Shown here: in pieces, positions 8,994-17,532 of the stretch
Layout: each line of letters starts with the position of its first letter
Position numbering within the stretch: position 1 is the stretch's first letter
From: Brenneria goodwinii
GTDB lineage: Bacteria; Pseudomonadota; Gammaproteobacteria; Enterobacterales; Enterobacteriaceae
NCBI RefSeq assembly: GCF_002291445.1
Contig: NZ_CP014137.1
Location: forward strand, 744,001 to 808,000
Reading direction: 5' to 3'
Length of the DNA: 64,000 bases
Notes under the pieces: model-generated
The model's input: the letters and a program-made list of their open reading frames with translations, nothing else
Told to the model about the DNA's origin: nothing
Database searches by the model: none
Program-made: the position numbers and the translations under genes

Positions 8994-9019
8994 TTTATTT
9001 TCAATGCATTGAAAATAAA
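8994..9019. promoter_or_regulatory. Perfect 26-bp palindrome upstream of chuW
   Basis: Half-site TTTATTTTCAATG at 8994-9006 is followed at once by its exact complement up to 9019, with no spacer. It sits about 180 bases upstream of chuW in the 379-base gap after hypF. No T-run follows on the plus strand, so it looks more like an operator or structured 5' region than a terminator. I cannot assign a regulator. Confidence 0.45.
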
Positions 9020-9141
9020 AGAAAAATTCGATTATCCTCCCAATGCTTATTTCTTTTATGGTTAATGATTTGGTTAATAAAGCGCGTTTTTGCGGCAATA
9101 ACCGAATAAGCGTCCCATTCATGCATTCATCCGTATTGATA

Positions 9142-9160
9142 AATAAAAATTATTATCATC
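9142..9160 (+). promoter_or_regulatory. Candidate Fur box ahead of chuWXY
   Basis: The 19 bases match the classical Fur consensus (GATAATGATAATCATTATC) at 13 of 19 positions by hand count. They end 36 bases before the chuW start. Iron/Fur control is the rule for heme-use operons, which supports the reading; AT-rich surroundings raise the chance of a random match. Confidence 0.4.
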
Positions 9161-9196
9161 TAATTTATAATAATGCTTTTGACGGGATAGATATGA

Positions 9197-10510
9197 ATGA
9201 ACATAGACTTGACGCCCTATTATGCTCAACCAGGTGAACAGCCGTTTGGCGCACGGCGTATGGCAATGCCCTGGCGCAATCATGTGCCGCTGTCGCCTGA
9301 ACAGATCCCTGCCGGCTGGCAGGCGTTGACGCAACAAACATTGCCTGCGCGCAAGCGTCTGCTGTATCTGCATATCCCTTTCTGCGCGACGCATTGCACC
9401 TTCTGCGGCTTTTATCAGAATAAATTGCGCGACGACAGTACGGCGATCTATACCCGTTATCTGCTGCAGGAACTGGCGATGGAGGCGGCCAGTCCGCTGC
9501 ATCAGTCGGCGCCGATACACGCCGTCTACTTTGGCGGCGGTACGCCAACGGCGATGGCGGCCAAAGAGCTTGCCCTGATTATCAGGACGATTCGCGATTC
9601 ACTGCCGTTAGCGCCAGACTGTGAAATTACGGTTGAAGGCCGCGCGCTGGATTTCGATGATGAGCGCATCGATGCCTGGCTGGATGCGGGCGCGAACCGC
9701 TTTTCCATCGGCATTCAGACCTTTGACAGCCGTATTCGTCAACGGATGGCGCGCACCTCGGATAAACAGCAGTCGATCCGTTTTCTTGAGCGTTTGTGTC
9801 AACGCGATCGGGCGGCGGTGGTTTGCGATCTGATGTTCGGCCTGCCGGGGCAAACGCCGGAAACCTGGCGGGAGGATCTGAATATTGTCAGTAATTTGCC
9901 GCTGGATGGGGTCGATCTCTACGCCCTGAATTTATTACCCACCACGCCGCTGGCGAAGGCCGCCGAGAATCAGCGCGTTGTTTTGCCTGATGTGACCGCG
10001 CGCCGCGATTTTTACCTCAGCGGCGCGTCATTTCTGGCGGATGCCGGCTGGCATCAGCTAAGCAATAGCCACTGGGCCAGAACCACCCGTGAACGCAACC
10101 TGTATAATCTGCTGATAAAACAGGGCGCCGACTGTCTGGCGATGGGCAGCGGAGCGGGCGGTAACCTTAACGGTCAGGCCTATATGATGGAACGCAGTCT
10201 GGAGCGCTATTACCAGATGCTGGATCAGGGGCAAAAACCGATCATGATGATGACGCCGGCCAGTCCGACCGGATCCTGGCAGCATCAGCTTCAGGCCGGG
10301 ATCGAAGTTGGTCGGGTCAAACTGCCGCAACTGACCCGCCACGCCGATGCGCTTCAGCCATTGCTGAGCCAGTGGCATCAGGCCGGGCTAACCTGTGATG
10401 ACTCGACCTGCCTGCGTTTAACCAACGATGGCCGTTTTTGGGCTAATAACCTGATGCAGGCATTACAACAAATTATTCCTCAGCTTAATGCCGAAGAACA
10501 CGCTCACTAA
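9197..10510 (+). CDS. chuW: Radical SAM heme-cleaving enzyme (anaerobilin synthase type, HutW/ChuW)
   Basis: Class C radical SAM methyltransferase-like enzyme. In E. coli O157 ChuW opens heme without oxygen, frees iron and makes anaerobilin. 437 residues; the iron-sulfur motif CxxxCxxC is CATHCTFC with Cys63, Cys67 and Cys70, followed by the SAM-binding YFGGGTPTA segment and the HemN-like FSIGIQTF and DLMFGLPGQT motifs. It begins an operon: chuX starts 14 bases later. It differs from HemN (coproporphyrinogen dehydrogenase) by its HutW-type N-terminus and its HutX partner. Iron-limited, low-oxygen expression is expected from the upstream Fur-like site (inference). Confidence 0.9.
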   Translation: MNIDLTPYYAQPGEQPFGARRMAMPWRNHVPLSPEQIPAGWQALTQQTLPARKRLLYLHIPFCATHCTFCGFYQNKLRDDSTAIYTRYLLQELAMEAASPLHQSAPIHAVYFGGGTPTAMAAKELALIIRTIRDSLPLAPDCEITVEGRALDFDDERIDAWLDAGANRFSIGIQTFDSRIRQRMARTSDKQQSIRFLERLCQRDRAAVVCDLMFGLPGQTPETWREDLNIVSNLPLDGVDLYALNLLPTTPLAKAAENQRVVLPDVTARRDFYLSGASFLADAGWHQLSNSHWARTTRERNLYNLLIKQGADCLAMGSGAGGNLNGQAYMMERSLERYYQMLDQGQKPIMMMTPASPTGSWQHQLQAGIEVGRVKLPQLTRHADALQPLLSQWHQAGLTCDDSTCLRLTNDGRFWANNLMQALQQIIPQLNAEEHAH

Positions 10511-10524
10511 CCGGAGACTTAACC

Positions 10525-11019
10525 ATGACATTGAATGAATTATTGGCAACCGGGCCGGATGGCACGCTGGAAGAGATCGCCAGTCAGTATGATACCTCAC
10601 TGCTTAATGTGGTTAAGGCACTGCCGGAGGCGCAGCGGACGTTGGTTTCTGGCGAGCGGTTTGATCAGGTGTGGGACGCGATTACCGGCTGGGGCGAAGT
10701 GACGTTGATCAGCCACACGGCCGACGCCATTCTGGAATTTAAAAGCGAGCTGCCAAGCGGCGCCCATCGCCATGGCTATTTTAATCTGCGCGGCAAGAAT
10801 GGGTTAAGCGGGCATATCCGCGCGACAAACTGTCGGCAGATTGCGTTTATTGAGCGTAAGTTCATGGGAATGGACACAGCATCTGTGGTGTTTTTTAATG
10901 CCGGCGGAGATGCTATGTTTAAAATCTTTCTCGGACGGGATAGCCATCGCCAATTGCTAACGACACAGGTTGATGCGTTCCATACGTTAGCGGTTGAGTT
11001 ACAGGCGGAGCAGGTATGA
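10525..11019 (+). CDS. chuX: Heme utilization carrier protein HutX/ChuX
   Basis: Cytoplasmic heme-binding protein that hands heme to the degrading enzyme and buffers its toxicity. 164 residues, normal for the family. Family text includes LPSGAHRHGYFNLRGKNGLSGHI and the C-terminal MFKIFLGRD. It lies 14 bases after chuW and overlaps chuY by four bases (ATGA), as in the chuWXY operon of E. coli O157:H7. Confidence 0.92.
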   Translation: MTLNELLATGPDGTLEEIASQYDTSLLNVVKALPEAQRTLVSGERFDQVWDAITGWGEVTLISHTADAILEFKSELPSGAHRHGYFNLRGKNGLSGHIRATNCRQIAFIERKFMGMDTASVVFFNAGGDAMFKIFLGRDSHRQLLTTQVDAFHTLAVELQAEQV

Positions 11020-11645
11020 CGTGGCTACTCTTTGGCGCAGGTCAGGGCGTTGGCGGCTGTTTGTTACAGCGCGCCATTGAATGTGAGCAACCGGTGGTGG
11101 TGGTGCTGCGCGATGCCGAACAAACTGAGCGTTGGCGCGCGCAGGGCGTTAGCGTGGTGCAGGGCGACGCCTGCGATGCGGATATCGTCGCGAAGGCTTG
11201 CCGGTTGTCAGGCAAGGATGCGATCGTGGTGTCCACTATGGGCGGCGGCGACGTGAACTACCTGGGGCACCGGGTGGTAATTGACGGCGCCGAGCAGGCG
11301 GGCATAAAGCGTATGCTGCTGGTGACGTCCATGGGCTGCGGCGAACAATGGCCGCTGCTGTCGCCGCGCGCCAAGGCCGCCTTTGGCCTGGCGGTACGGG
11401 AGAAGTCGCTGGCGGAAAGCTGGTTGCAGACCAGCACCCTGGATTATTGCATCGTCCGGCCGGGCGGATTGCTGGACGTTGTCGCCACGCATAACGCGCG
11501 GCTGACGCAGGGGGATGCCGTGTTAGGGTTGGTCTCCCGCCAGGATGTGGCGCTGACCGTCGATCGTCTTTTACAACAGCCGGTATTCGGCAATCAAATC
11601 TACAGTCTGATCGATCCCGATCTCGAACTGCCGCTGATGCCATAG
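11016..11645 (+). CDS. chuY: NAD(P)H-dependent anaerobilin reductase-like protein (ChuY)
   Basis: Short Rossmann-fold oxidoreductase; in E. coli O157 ChuY reduces anaerobilin, the linear tetrapyrrole made by ChuW. 209 residues. The N-terminal nucleotide motif LFGAGQGVGG is followed by a SAM/SDR-like MLLVTSMGCGEQWP and a C-terminal epimerase-like fold (FGNQIYSLIDPDL). Assignment rests strongly on its position: start codon inside the chuX stop. Without that context it would be a generic NAD(P)-binding protein. Confidence 0.85.
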   Translation: MTWLLFGAGQGVGGCLLQRAIECEQPVVVVLRDAEQTERWRAQGVSVVQGDACDADIVAKACRLSGKDAIVVSTMGGGDVNYLGHRVVIDGAEQAGIKRMLLVTSMGCGEQWPLLSPRAKAAFGLAVREKSLAESWLQTSTLDYCIVRPGGLLDVVATHNARLTQGDAVLGLVSRQDVALTVDRLLQQPVFGNQIYSLIDPDLELPLMP

Positions 11646-11669
11646 CGTAGCCCTTGATATGATTTTCCT

Positions 11670-11963
11670 TCAGCGTGCTGATGGCGGCTCGCTATTCTCC
11701 TTATTGGCATTTTTAGATTTGTTGGCAGAATAAACGGTAGCAAAGTAGGCTATTACGGCGCAGGGAATTATAAATATAAAAAAGTAGATGTTGGAAACGA
11801 TATCCGCGACATCTTCCTGTGTTCTGGCATGTTTTGTGATATAGTTATTAATCATTTCATCAATATGGTCGGTCCATAGTTGGATTCTGAGAAAATAAAA
11901 TATATTGGATATAACAATAGTTAGTATCAACCATACAATAAAGAACTTAATCCATTTTTTCAT
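11670..11963 (-). CDS. Small two-helix membrane protein, probable immunity to the Tlde1-like effector
   Basis: 97 residues with two hydrophobic segments (about residues 5-25, WIKFFIVWLILTIVISNIFY, and 60-80, IYFFIFIIPCAVIAYFA) and a charged, Lys/Asn-rich tail. I recognise no named family. Its ATG overlaps the stop of the peptidoglycan effector by four bases, and membrane or periplasmic proteins in this position usually protect the producer from a periplasm-acting effector. The role is inferred from context only. The sequence is AT-rich like its two neighbours. Confidence 0.7.
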   Translation of the reverse strand: MKKWIKFFIVWLILTIVISNIFYFLRIQLWTDHIDEMINNYITKHARTQEDVADIVSNIYFFIFIIPCAVIAYFATVYSANKSKNANKENSEPPSAR

Positions 11964-12421
11964 ATTACAGAGAGCATCCCATAAGTTTCGATGTTAGAAC
12001 CATGATATAAAGACTTACCGTGTGAAAGTAGTAAACTTCTTAACATCATAAAATGCGTGTTATTGGGAAGCGTAATACAACCAAAGGAACGTCCTCGTAC
12101 GGTGACCTGTGGATGTAAGCGAAAATTTCCACGCTCAACACCATTACACCAAGTGTAATCATCTATACTATTATCTATTCGGTACAGGGCAAACCATAGA
12201 AACTTCAATTTGGCTGCACCGTATACAATAGATCGCGGCCCGCCCCATGGACGATCGACAATCAGATAGTCACCAGGAGGTAATGCGCCGATATCTTTCA
12301 TGCAAGAGTAGTTTCTTTTATTGATATACGGGCCATCACCGGAAAAGGCCTGGAATCGATAAGCGCCACAAACCAGTTCGGACATCGGTTTACTATTGAG
12401 AGTAAATGTGAAATTCAACAT
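11960..12421 (-). CDS. Tlde1-like type VI effector (DUF2778, L,D-transpeptidase fold)
   Basis: 153 residues with the catalytic core FRLHPQVTVRGRSFGCITLP: His103, Ser112 and Cys115 match the HxxxxxxxxSxGC pattern of the L,D-transpeptidase-like Tlde1/DUF2778 family. Members are delivered by type VI secretion into the periplasm of rivals, where they cut or exchange D-amino acids in peptidoglycan stems. The N-terminal SGxG/Asn segment (FSGDGPYINK) is also family-like. There is no signal peptide, as expected for a protein exported through the T6SS. It starts eight bases after hcp and overlaps the putative immunity gene by four. Confidence 0.85.
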   Translation of the reverse strand: MLNFTFTLNSKPMSELVCGAYRFQAFSGDGPYINKRNYSCMKDIGALPPGDYLIVDRPWGGPRSIVYGAAKLKFLWFALYRIDNSIDDYTWCNGVERGNFRLHPQVTVRGRSFGCITLPNNTHFMMLRSLLLSHGKSLYHGSNIETYGMLSVI

Positions 12422-12429
12422 ATATGTTA

Positions 12430-12909
12430 TTACTCATTCCATGAATCAGAAAAAATTATATTTCCATCGCAATGTTTCCAGGTGATTTTTTCATACCTCA
12501 ACTCTATGGTTTCAATATGATTCTGGTGATGCAGCGCGGGATCTTTACAATTGTGCATTCCTGGAGAGATAGAAACAATTTTAACGTTTTCTAATAACAT
12601 GTTGAAGTATTCGGTTTCATGTCCGGCGCGATTGATTTGATACCATTTTATCTCGGCAGATTGCAACGTGCATCCTGTCGCCACGAATTTATAAAGGAAT
12701 GGTGATGAACGTTCAAACTCCTTTTCAATAAACATCGGAGAGTGGATGCGTGTAGATGTTAGTTTTCCTGTATTTCCATCGACGGGGATACGGAGATTAT
12801 GGCCGAAACTTAAAACTTCAATACTGCCTTCACGGCCCAGAACTTCGACAGCGCCTTTGATTGCTGCGCCGCTATTATCTTTTAACCATAAATATGCGGG
12901 GACTGCCAT
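12430..12909 (-). CDS. hcp: Hcp family type VI secretion tube protein
   Basis: 159 residues beginning MAVPAYLWLKDNSGAAIKGA and containing the Hcp signatures GREGSIEVLSF, HSPMFIEKEF, EYFNMLLENV and ELRYEKITWKHCDGNI. Hcp rings form the inner tube of the type VI apparatus and often bind the effector encoded next to them. No other T6SS core gene (tss, vgrG, clpV) lies in the window, so this is an orphan hcp whose secretion depends on a machine encoded elsewhere. It leads the three-gene effector-immunity unit. Confidence 0.93.
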   Translation of the reverse strand: MAVPAYLWLKDNSGAAIKGAVEVLGREGSIEVLSFGHNLRIPVDGNTGKLTSTRIHSPMFIEKEFERSSPFLYKFVATGCTLQSAEIKWYQINRAGHETEYFNMLLENVKIVSISPGMHNCKDPALHHQNHIETIELRYEKITWKHCDGNIIFSDSWNE

Positions 12910-13213
12910 TTTATATCTTCCTGATATTAGACACTTAATGATTTTATTATCTATTTAATGGCGAAAGCAAGCTAATAAATAAAATTAATGAAAGATTTTT
13001 TGGTAGGGATTTATTTATTATGCATCCATTTAAAAATAACCTCTAATTTAATTAAGAATATTGATAACTATTTAATTCTAAAAAAATAATAAGTGAAATC
13101 ATTGATATGTGTATTAATTTGAATTAATAATAACAAAGACAAACAGGTTTCTCTTGGGTATTTAAGCCTGGTTTTTTTGTTAATCACTCATCGGTGTGGG
13201 GTAGAGCAAGAGC
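12910..13213. other. AT-rich intergenic region between hcp and amidotransferase gene
   Basis: About 300 bases between divergent genes. The sequence is strongly AT-rich with many TTAATTA-type words, like the hcp islet. It must hold the promoters of hcp (minus) and the amidotransferase (plus), but I see no consensus-quality promoter or convincing terminator. Confidence 0.5.
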
Positions 13214-13939
13214 ATGAGTACAAAGGTATTACTGGTTATTCAGATGGGTGAACCGCCGGAAGATATTGCTTCTCAGGTTGGGCCGCAGGGGAAATGGTTT
13301 GCGGATACGCTGCCGGATGGAACGCATGAACTGCGGGTGATTCGGCCGGATCTCGGACAGCCGCTGCCGCCGTTCGATCAACTGTCGGCGGTGATTATTT
13401 CCGGCTCCTGGTCGATGGTGACCGATAGGCTGGACTGGAGCGAGTATACCGCCGGCTGGCTGCGTGAAGCGTTTTACGCCGATGTGCCGATGCTGGGAGT
13501 TTGTTACGGACACCAGCTACTTTCTCATGCCTTGGGCGGTACGGTGGGCGATAATCCCAACGGCGCCGAAATGGGGCTGCAAACGGTAACATTGAATCGC
13601 GAAGCGGAAAACATCGGTTGGCTGCAACAGCATCCGGAACAATTTCAGGCTTATCTTAGTCACCGCCAGTCGGTGCTGGTTCCGCCGGCGGGCGCACAGG
13701 TGTTGGCCAGTTCGCAGATTGACCGCTGCCAGATCATTCGCTACAGCGACAATGTGTTAAGCGTACAGTTTCATCCGGAATTTAATGCGAACATCATGTC
13801 GGCCTGTTTACGGCGCAATGAAGCGCGGATGCGGCAGTTAGGGTTTGATGTCGATCGGATGATGGCGCAACTCACGGAAGAACCACGCTGGGCCAGAAAA
13901 ATTCTGCTGGATTTTATTCAGCAATACGCCACCCGGTAG
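13214..13939 (+). CDS. Class I glutamine amidotransferase (GMP synthase-like, YfeJ-like)
   Basis: Stand-alone glutaminase-type domain of 241 residues. The nucleophile elbow is GVCYGHQLL with Cys97, and the catalytic His/Glu pair is in VQFHPEF. Such proteins free ammonia from glutamine for an unknown acceptor, or act on gamma-glutamyl compounds; the partner is not evident here. It is isolated between the hcp islet and fdoG, with long gaps on both sides, so it is probably a single transcription unit. Confidence 0.85.
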   Translation: MSTKVLLVIQMGEPPEDIASQVGPQGKWFADTLPDGTHELRVIRPDLGQPLPPFDQLSAVIISGSWSMVTDRLDWSEYTAGWLREAFYADVPMLGVCYGHQLLSHALGGTVGDNPNGAEMGLQTVTLNREAENIGWLQQHPEQFQAYLSHRQSVLVPPAGAQVLASSQIDRCQIIRYSDNVLSVQFHPEFNANIMSACLRRNEARMRQLGFDVDRMMAQLTEEPRWARKILLDFIQQYATR

Positions 13940-14472
13940 ACTGAGTGAGCTGACGAAGCGGCGGCCGCGCTGATTTGCATGGTTAGCGTTATTAATAGCA
14001 ACAGCAGCTTTATCATTGATCATTCCCGACTGATATTTTTTTCCTTAAAGAAAACCCGCCGCATAGAGTCGCAAAGCGCGCCGCTATTCAATATGGATAA
14101 TCCGTATCTGTTTATTCTTTCTCCGTTTCATACCTTGGTTAATAGCCGAATCGTTTTATTTATTTAATGAAGAAAAATAAAGAAAGGCGTTCAACCGTTA
14201 TATAAAAAATAACATAGCGACAATGCGTTAAGAGGAAAATGAGAATAAATATCATTCTTGAATTGTTGCTTTTTTGGCTATTAAGTGAGCGGTTTTATCT
14301 TTTTTTGTGATTCAAATGTTATTAATAAGATAAATATTTGAGGTTTTAATTTTTCTTCGCATAATACATTATTATTAATGTGGTTTTACGTTAGCCAATA
14401 TTCCTTTCTATAAAAAAGACAGAAAAGTTTCACCACGATTTTATGTGAGCAATGTGGTGCGAGGAGTTATCC
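13940..14472. other. Long AT-rich region upstream of fdoG
   Basis: Over 500 bases without a supported gene. It becomes AT-rich after about 14100 and contains a Fur-like site (14235-14253). The last part leads to fdoG with a ribosome site GAGGAG (14461-14466) before ATG 14473. A 62-codon open frame at 13979-14167 has no ribosome site or recognisable content and was not called. Confidence 0.5.
14235..14253 (+). promoter_or_regulatory. Candidate Fur box upstream of fdoG
   Basis: By hand count 15 of 19 bases match the Fur consensus GATAATGATAATCATTATC. It lies about 220 bases upstream of the fdoG start. The iron-rich product makes iron control plausible, but Fur regulation of fdo is not established knowledge. 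Confidence 0.4.
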
Positions 14473-17400
14473 ATGCAGGTCAGCAGACGACAATTTTTTA
14501 GAATTTGCGCGGGGGGGATGGCCGGCACCACGGTCACCGCCCTGGGTTTTTCCCCGACGGCCGCGCTGGCGGAAACCCGACAATATAAGCTATTGCGAGC
14601 GAAAGAAACGCGTAATAACTGCACCTACTGTTCCGTCGGGTGCGGAATTTTAATGTATAGCCTGGGCGACGGCGCCAAAAACGCCAAGCCGTCGATATTC
14701 CATATCGAAGGGGATCCGGACCATCCGGTAAGCCGCGGCTCGCTGTGTCCGAAAGGCGCCGGATTGATTGATTATATCCATAGCGATCAGCGCCTTAAAT
14801 ATCCTGAATATCGGGCGCCGGGTTCGGATAAATGGCAACGTATCAGTTGGTCGGAAGCGTTCGATCGCATTGCGCGCTTAATGAAGACCGACCGGGACGC
14901 CAATTTCGTTGAAAAGAACAGCGCGGGCGTAACGGTTAACCGCTGGCTGACGACAGGGATGCTCTGTTCGTCGGCGGCCAGTAATGAAACCGGGATGTTG
15001 GATCAGCGTTTTACCCGTGCGTTGGGTATGCTGGGAATCGATACCCAGGCGCGGTTGTGCCATGCCCCCAGCGTATCGGCGCTGGCGCCGACATTTGGCC
15101 GCGGGGCGATGACCAATAACTGGGTCGATATTAAAAACGCCAATGTGGTGATCGTTATGGGGGGAAACCCTGCTGAGGCGCACCCCGTCGGTTTTAAATG
15201 GGTGATTGAAGCCAAAATCAAAAATGGCGCCAAGCTGATCGTGGTCGATCCGCGTTTCAATCGTACCGCGTCGGTTGCCGATCTTTACGCGCCTATCCGG
15301 GCGGGATCGGATATCGCATTTCTGCTGGGAGTGATCCAGTATCTGCTCAGCAACAACAAAGTGCAGATGGAATATGTCATGTCCTATACCAATGCCAGCC
15401 TATTGGTACGGGAGGACTACACCTTTGAGGACGGTATTTTCAGCGGCTATGATCCCCAGGGGCGTAAATATGAGCGCGCCTCGTGGCAGTATGATCTGGA
15501 CGAAAATGGTTTCGCCAAACGCGACGTCACGCTGAGCCACCCCAGGTGCGTCTGGAATCAGCTGAAGCAGCACGTCAGCCGCTATACGCCGGATGTGGTC
15601 GCCAGCATCTGCGGCACGCCGAAGGAAGACTTTCTGACCATCTGCGACATTCTGGCATCGACCTGCGTGCCGGACAGAACCGCCACGTTCCTGTATGCGC
15701 TCGGTTGGACGCAACATACCACCGGCTCCCAGATGATCCGCGCCGCGGGGATGATTCAGCTTCTGCTGGGCAATATCGGCATGGTGGGCGGCGGCGTCAA
15801 CGCCCTGCGCGGGCACTCCAATATTCAGGGCTATACCGATCTCGGGCTGCTCTCTTTACGGTTGCCGGGCTATATGGATTTACCGTCGGAAAAACAGACC
15901 ACGCTGCAAGACTATTTAAGCCAGATTACGCCGAAAGCCCTGCTTCCCGATCAGGTGAACTACTGGAAGAACACGCCCAAATTCTTTATCAGCATGATGA
16001 AGAGCTTTTACGGCGATAAGGCGCAGAAAGAAAACGACTGGGGATTCGACTGGCTGCCCAAATGGGATCAAAGCTATGACGCGCTGCACTACACGCAGAT
16101 GATGATTGAAGGCAAGGTTAACGGTTATATCGCCCAGGGTTTTAACCCGATAGCCGCATTTGCCGATTCCAATAAAGCCCGTGATGCGCTGAAAAAACTG
16201 AAGTTTTTGGTCATCATCGATCCGCTGGCGACGGAAACCTCCAATTTCTGGCAAAACCACGGTGAACTTAACGAAGTGGACAGCGCCAGTATTCAAACGG
16301 AAGTCTTCCGTCTGCCGTCCAGCTGTTTTGCCGAAGAAAATGGCTCGATTGTCAACTCCGGCCGCTGGCTGCAATGGCACTTTAAAGGCGCGGAGCCACC
16401 GGCGGAAGCCCTGCACGACGGTATCATTCTGGCCGGGATTTTCCTGCGCCTGCGGGAAATGTACGCCAAAGAAGGGGGCGCCAACCCAGAACCGGTGCTC
16501 AATATGGCGTGGAATTACCTTAATCCTGAAGATCCGTCGCCTGAAGAAGTGGCGAGAGAAGGCAATGGCTACGCGCTGGCGGATATTTACGACGACCAGG
16601 GCGCGCTGGTGCTGAAGAAAGGGCAACTGCTGTCCGACTTTTCGCAATTGCGTGATGACGGCACCACCGCCAGCTTCTGCTGGGTGTATACCGGCTGCTG
16701 GACCGAGCAGGGCAACCAGATGGCGCGGCGCGACAACGCCGATCCGTCCGGTTTGGGCAGTACCCTGGGATGGGCCTGGGCCTGGCCGCAAAACCGCCGC
16801 ATTCTTTACAACCGCGCCTCTGCCGATGAGCAGGGCAACCCCTGGGATCCCAAACGGGAAATTCTCCGCTGGGACGGACAGCGCTGGCAGGGTATCGATG
16901 TTCCCGATTACGGCAATGCCGCGCCGGGCAGCGGCGTCGGGCCTTTCATTTTGCAGGCGGAAGGTATGGGGCGTCTGTTCGCTATCGATAAGTTGACCGA
17001 CGGCCCGTTCCCGGAACACTACGAACCCGTCGAATCGCCGCTGGCGAAAAGTCCGCTGCATGAAAATACGCGCTTTAATCCGGCCGCCCGCCTGTATGAC
17101 GCCGATCGGCAACGCATGGGCGCGGCGTCTGAGTTTCCCTACGTGGCGACCACCTATTCGATTACCGAACTGTTTCGCCACTGGACGAAACATGCGCGGC
17201 TGAATGCGATTGCGCAGCCGGAGCAGTTTGTCGAAATCGGCGAGTCGCTGGCCGAGCAGAAAGGCATCCGCGCCGGCGACATGGTAAAGCTCAGCAGCAA
17301 ACGCGGCTATATCAAGGCCAAAGCCGTCGTCACCAAACGTATCCGCACGCTGACGATCGAAGGCCAGCCGGTGGAAACCATCGGCGTACCCTGTCATTGG

Positions 17401-17520
17401 GGGTTTGAAGGCACCACGCAGAAAGGATTTCTGGCTAACATCCTGACGCCCCATGTCGGTGATGCCAATACCCAAACGCCGGAATACAAGGCGTTCCTGG
17501 TGAATGTAGAAAAGGCGTAG
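14473..17520 (+). CDS. fdoG: Formate dehydrogenase-O catalytic subunit, cysteine variant
   Basis: Molybdenum bis-PGD enzyme that oxidises formate in the periplasm and passes electrons through FdoH and FdoI to quinone. 1015 residues, like E. coli FdnG (1015) and FdoG (1016). Twin-arginine signal SRRQFF at residues 4-9; 4Fe-4S ligands Cys50, Cys53, Cys57 and Cys92; Lys94 follows. The residue aligned with catalytic Sec196 of E. coli is Cys196 (codon TGC, 15058-15060) beside His197, so the whole protein reads through without a TGA. ATG 14473 was chosen over an upstream in-frame ATG at 14452 because it gives the standard MQVSRRQFF start behind GAGGAG. First gene of fdoGHI-fdhE. Confidence 0.96.
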   Translation: MQVSRRQFFRICAGGMAGTTVTALGFSPTAALAETRQYKLLRAKETRNNCTYCSVGCGILMYSLGDGAKNAKPSIFHIEGDPDHPVSRGSLCPKGAGLIDYIHSDQRLKYPEYRAPGSDKWQRISWSEAFDRIARLMKTDRDANFVEKNSAGVTVNRWLTTGMLCSSAASNETGMLDQRFTRALGMLGIDTQARLCHAPSVSALAPTFGRGAMTNNWVDIKNANVVIVMGGNPAEAHPVGFKWVIEAKIKNGAKLIVVDPRFNRTASVADLYAPIRAGSDIAFLLGVIQYLLSNNKVQMEYVMSYTNASLLVREDYTFEDGIFSGYDPQGRKYERASWQYDLDENGFAKRDVTLSHPRCVWNQLKQHVSRYTPDVVASICGTPKEDFLTICDILASTCVPDRTATFLYALGWTQHTTGSQMIRAAGMIQLLLGNIGMVGGGVNALRGHSNIQGYTDLGLLSLRLPGYMDLPSEKQTTLQDYLSQITPKALLPDQVNYWKNTPKFFISMMKSFYGDKAQKENDWGFDWLPKWDQSYDALHYTQMMIEGKVNGYIAQGFNPIAAFADSNKARDALKKLKFLVIIDPLATETSNFWQNHGELNEVDSASIQTEVFRLPSSCFAEENGSIVNSGRWLQWHFKGAEPPAEALHDGIILAGIFLRLREMYAKEGGANPEPVLNMAWNYLNPEDPSPEEVAREGNGYALADIYDDQGALVLKKGQLLSDFSQLRDDGTTASFCWVYTGCWTEQGNQMARRDNADPSGLGSTLGWAWAWPQNRRILYNRASADEQGNPWDPKREILRWDGQRWQGIDVPDYGNAAPGSGVGPFILQAEGMGRLFAIDKLTDGPFPEHYEPVESPLAKSPLHENTRFNPAARLYDADRQRMGAASEFPYVATTYSITELFRHWTKHARLNAIAQPEQFVEIGESLAEQKGIRAGDMVKLSSKRGYIKAKAVVTKRIRTLTIEGQPVETIGVPCHWGFEGTTQKGFLANILTPHVGDANTQTPEYKAFLVNVEKA

Positions 17521-17532
17521 CGGAGAAAGATT

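Noticed and set aside
11670..13213. A complete type VI secretion cluster
   Set aside because: Only hcp, an effector and a membrane protein are found; tss genes, clpV and vgrG are absent.
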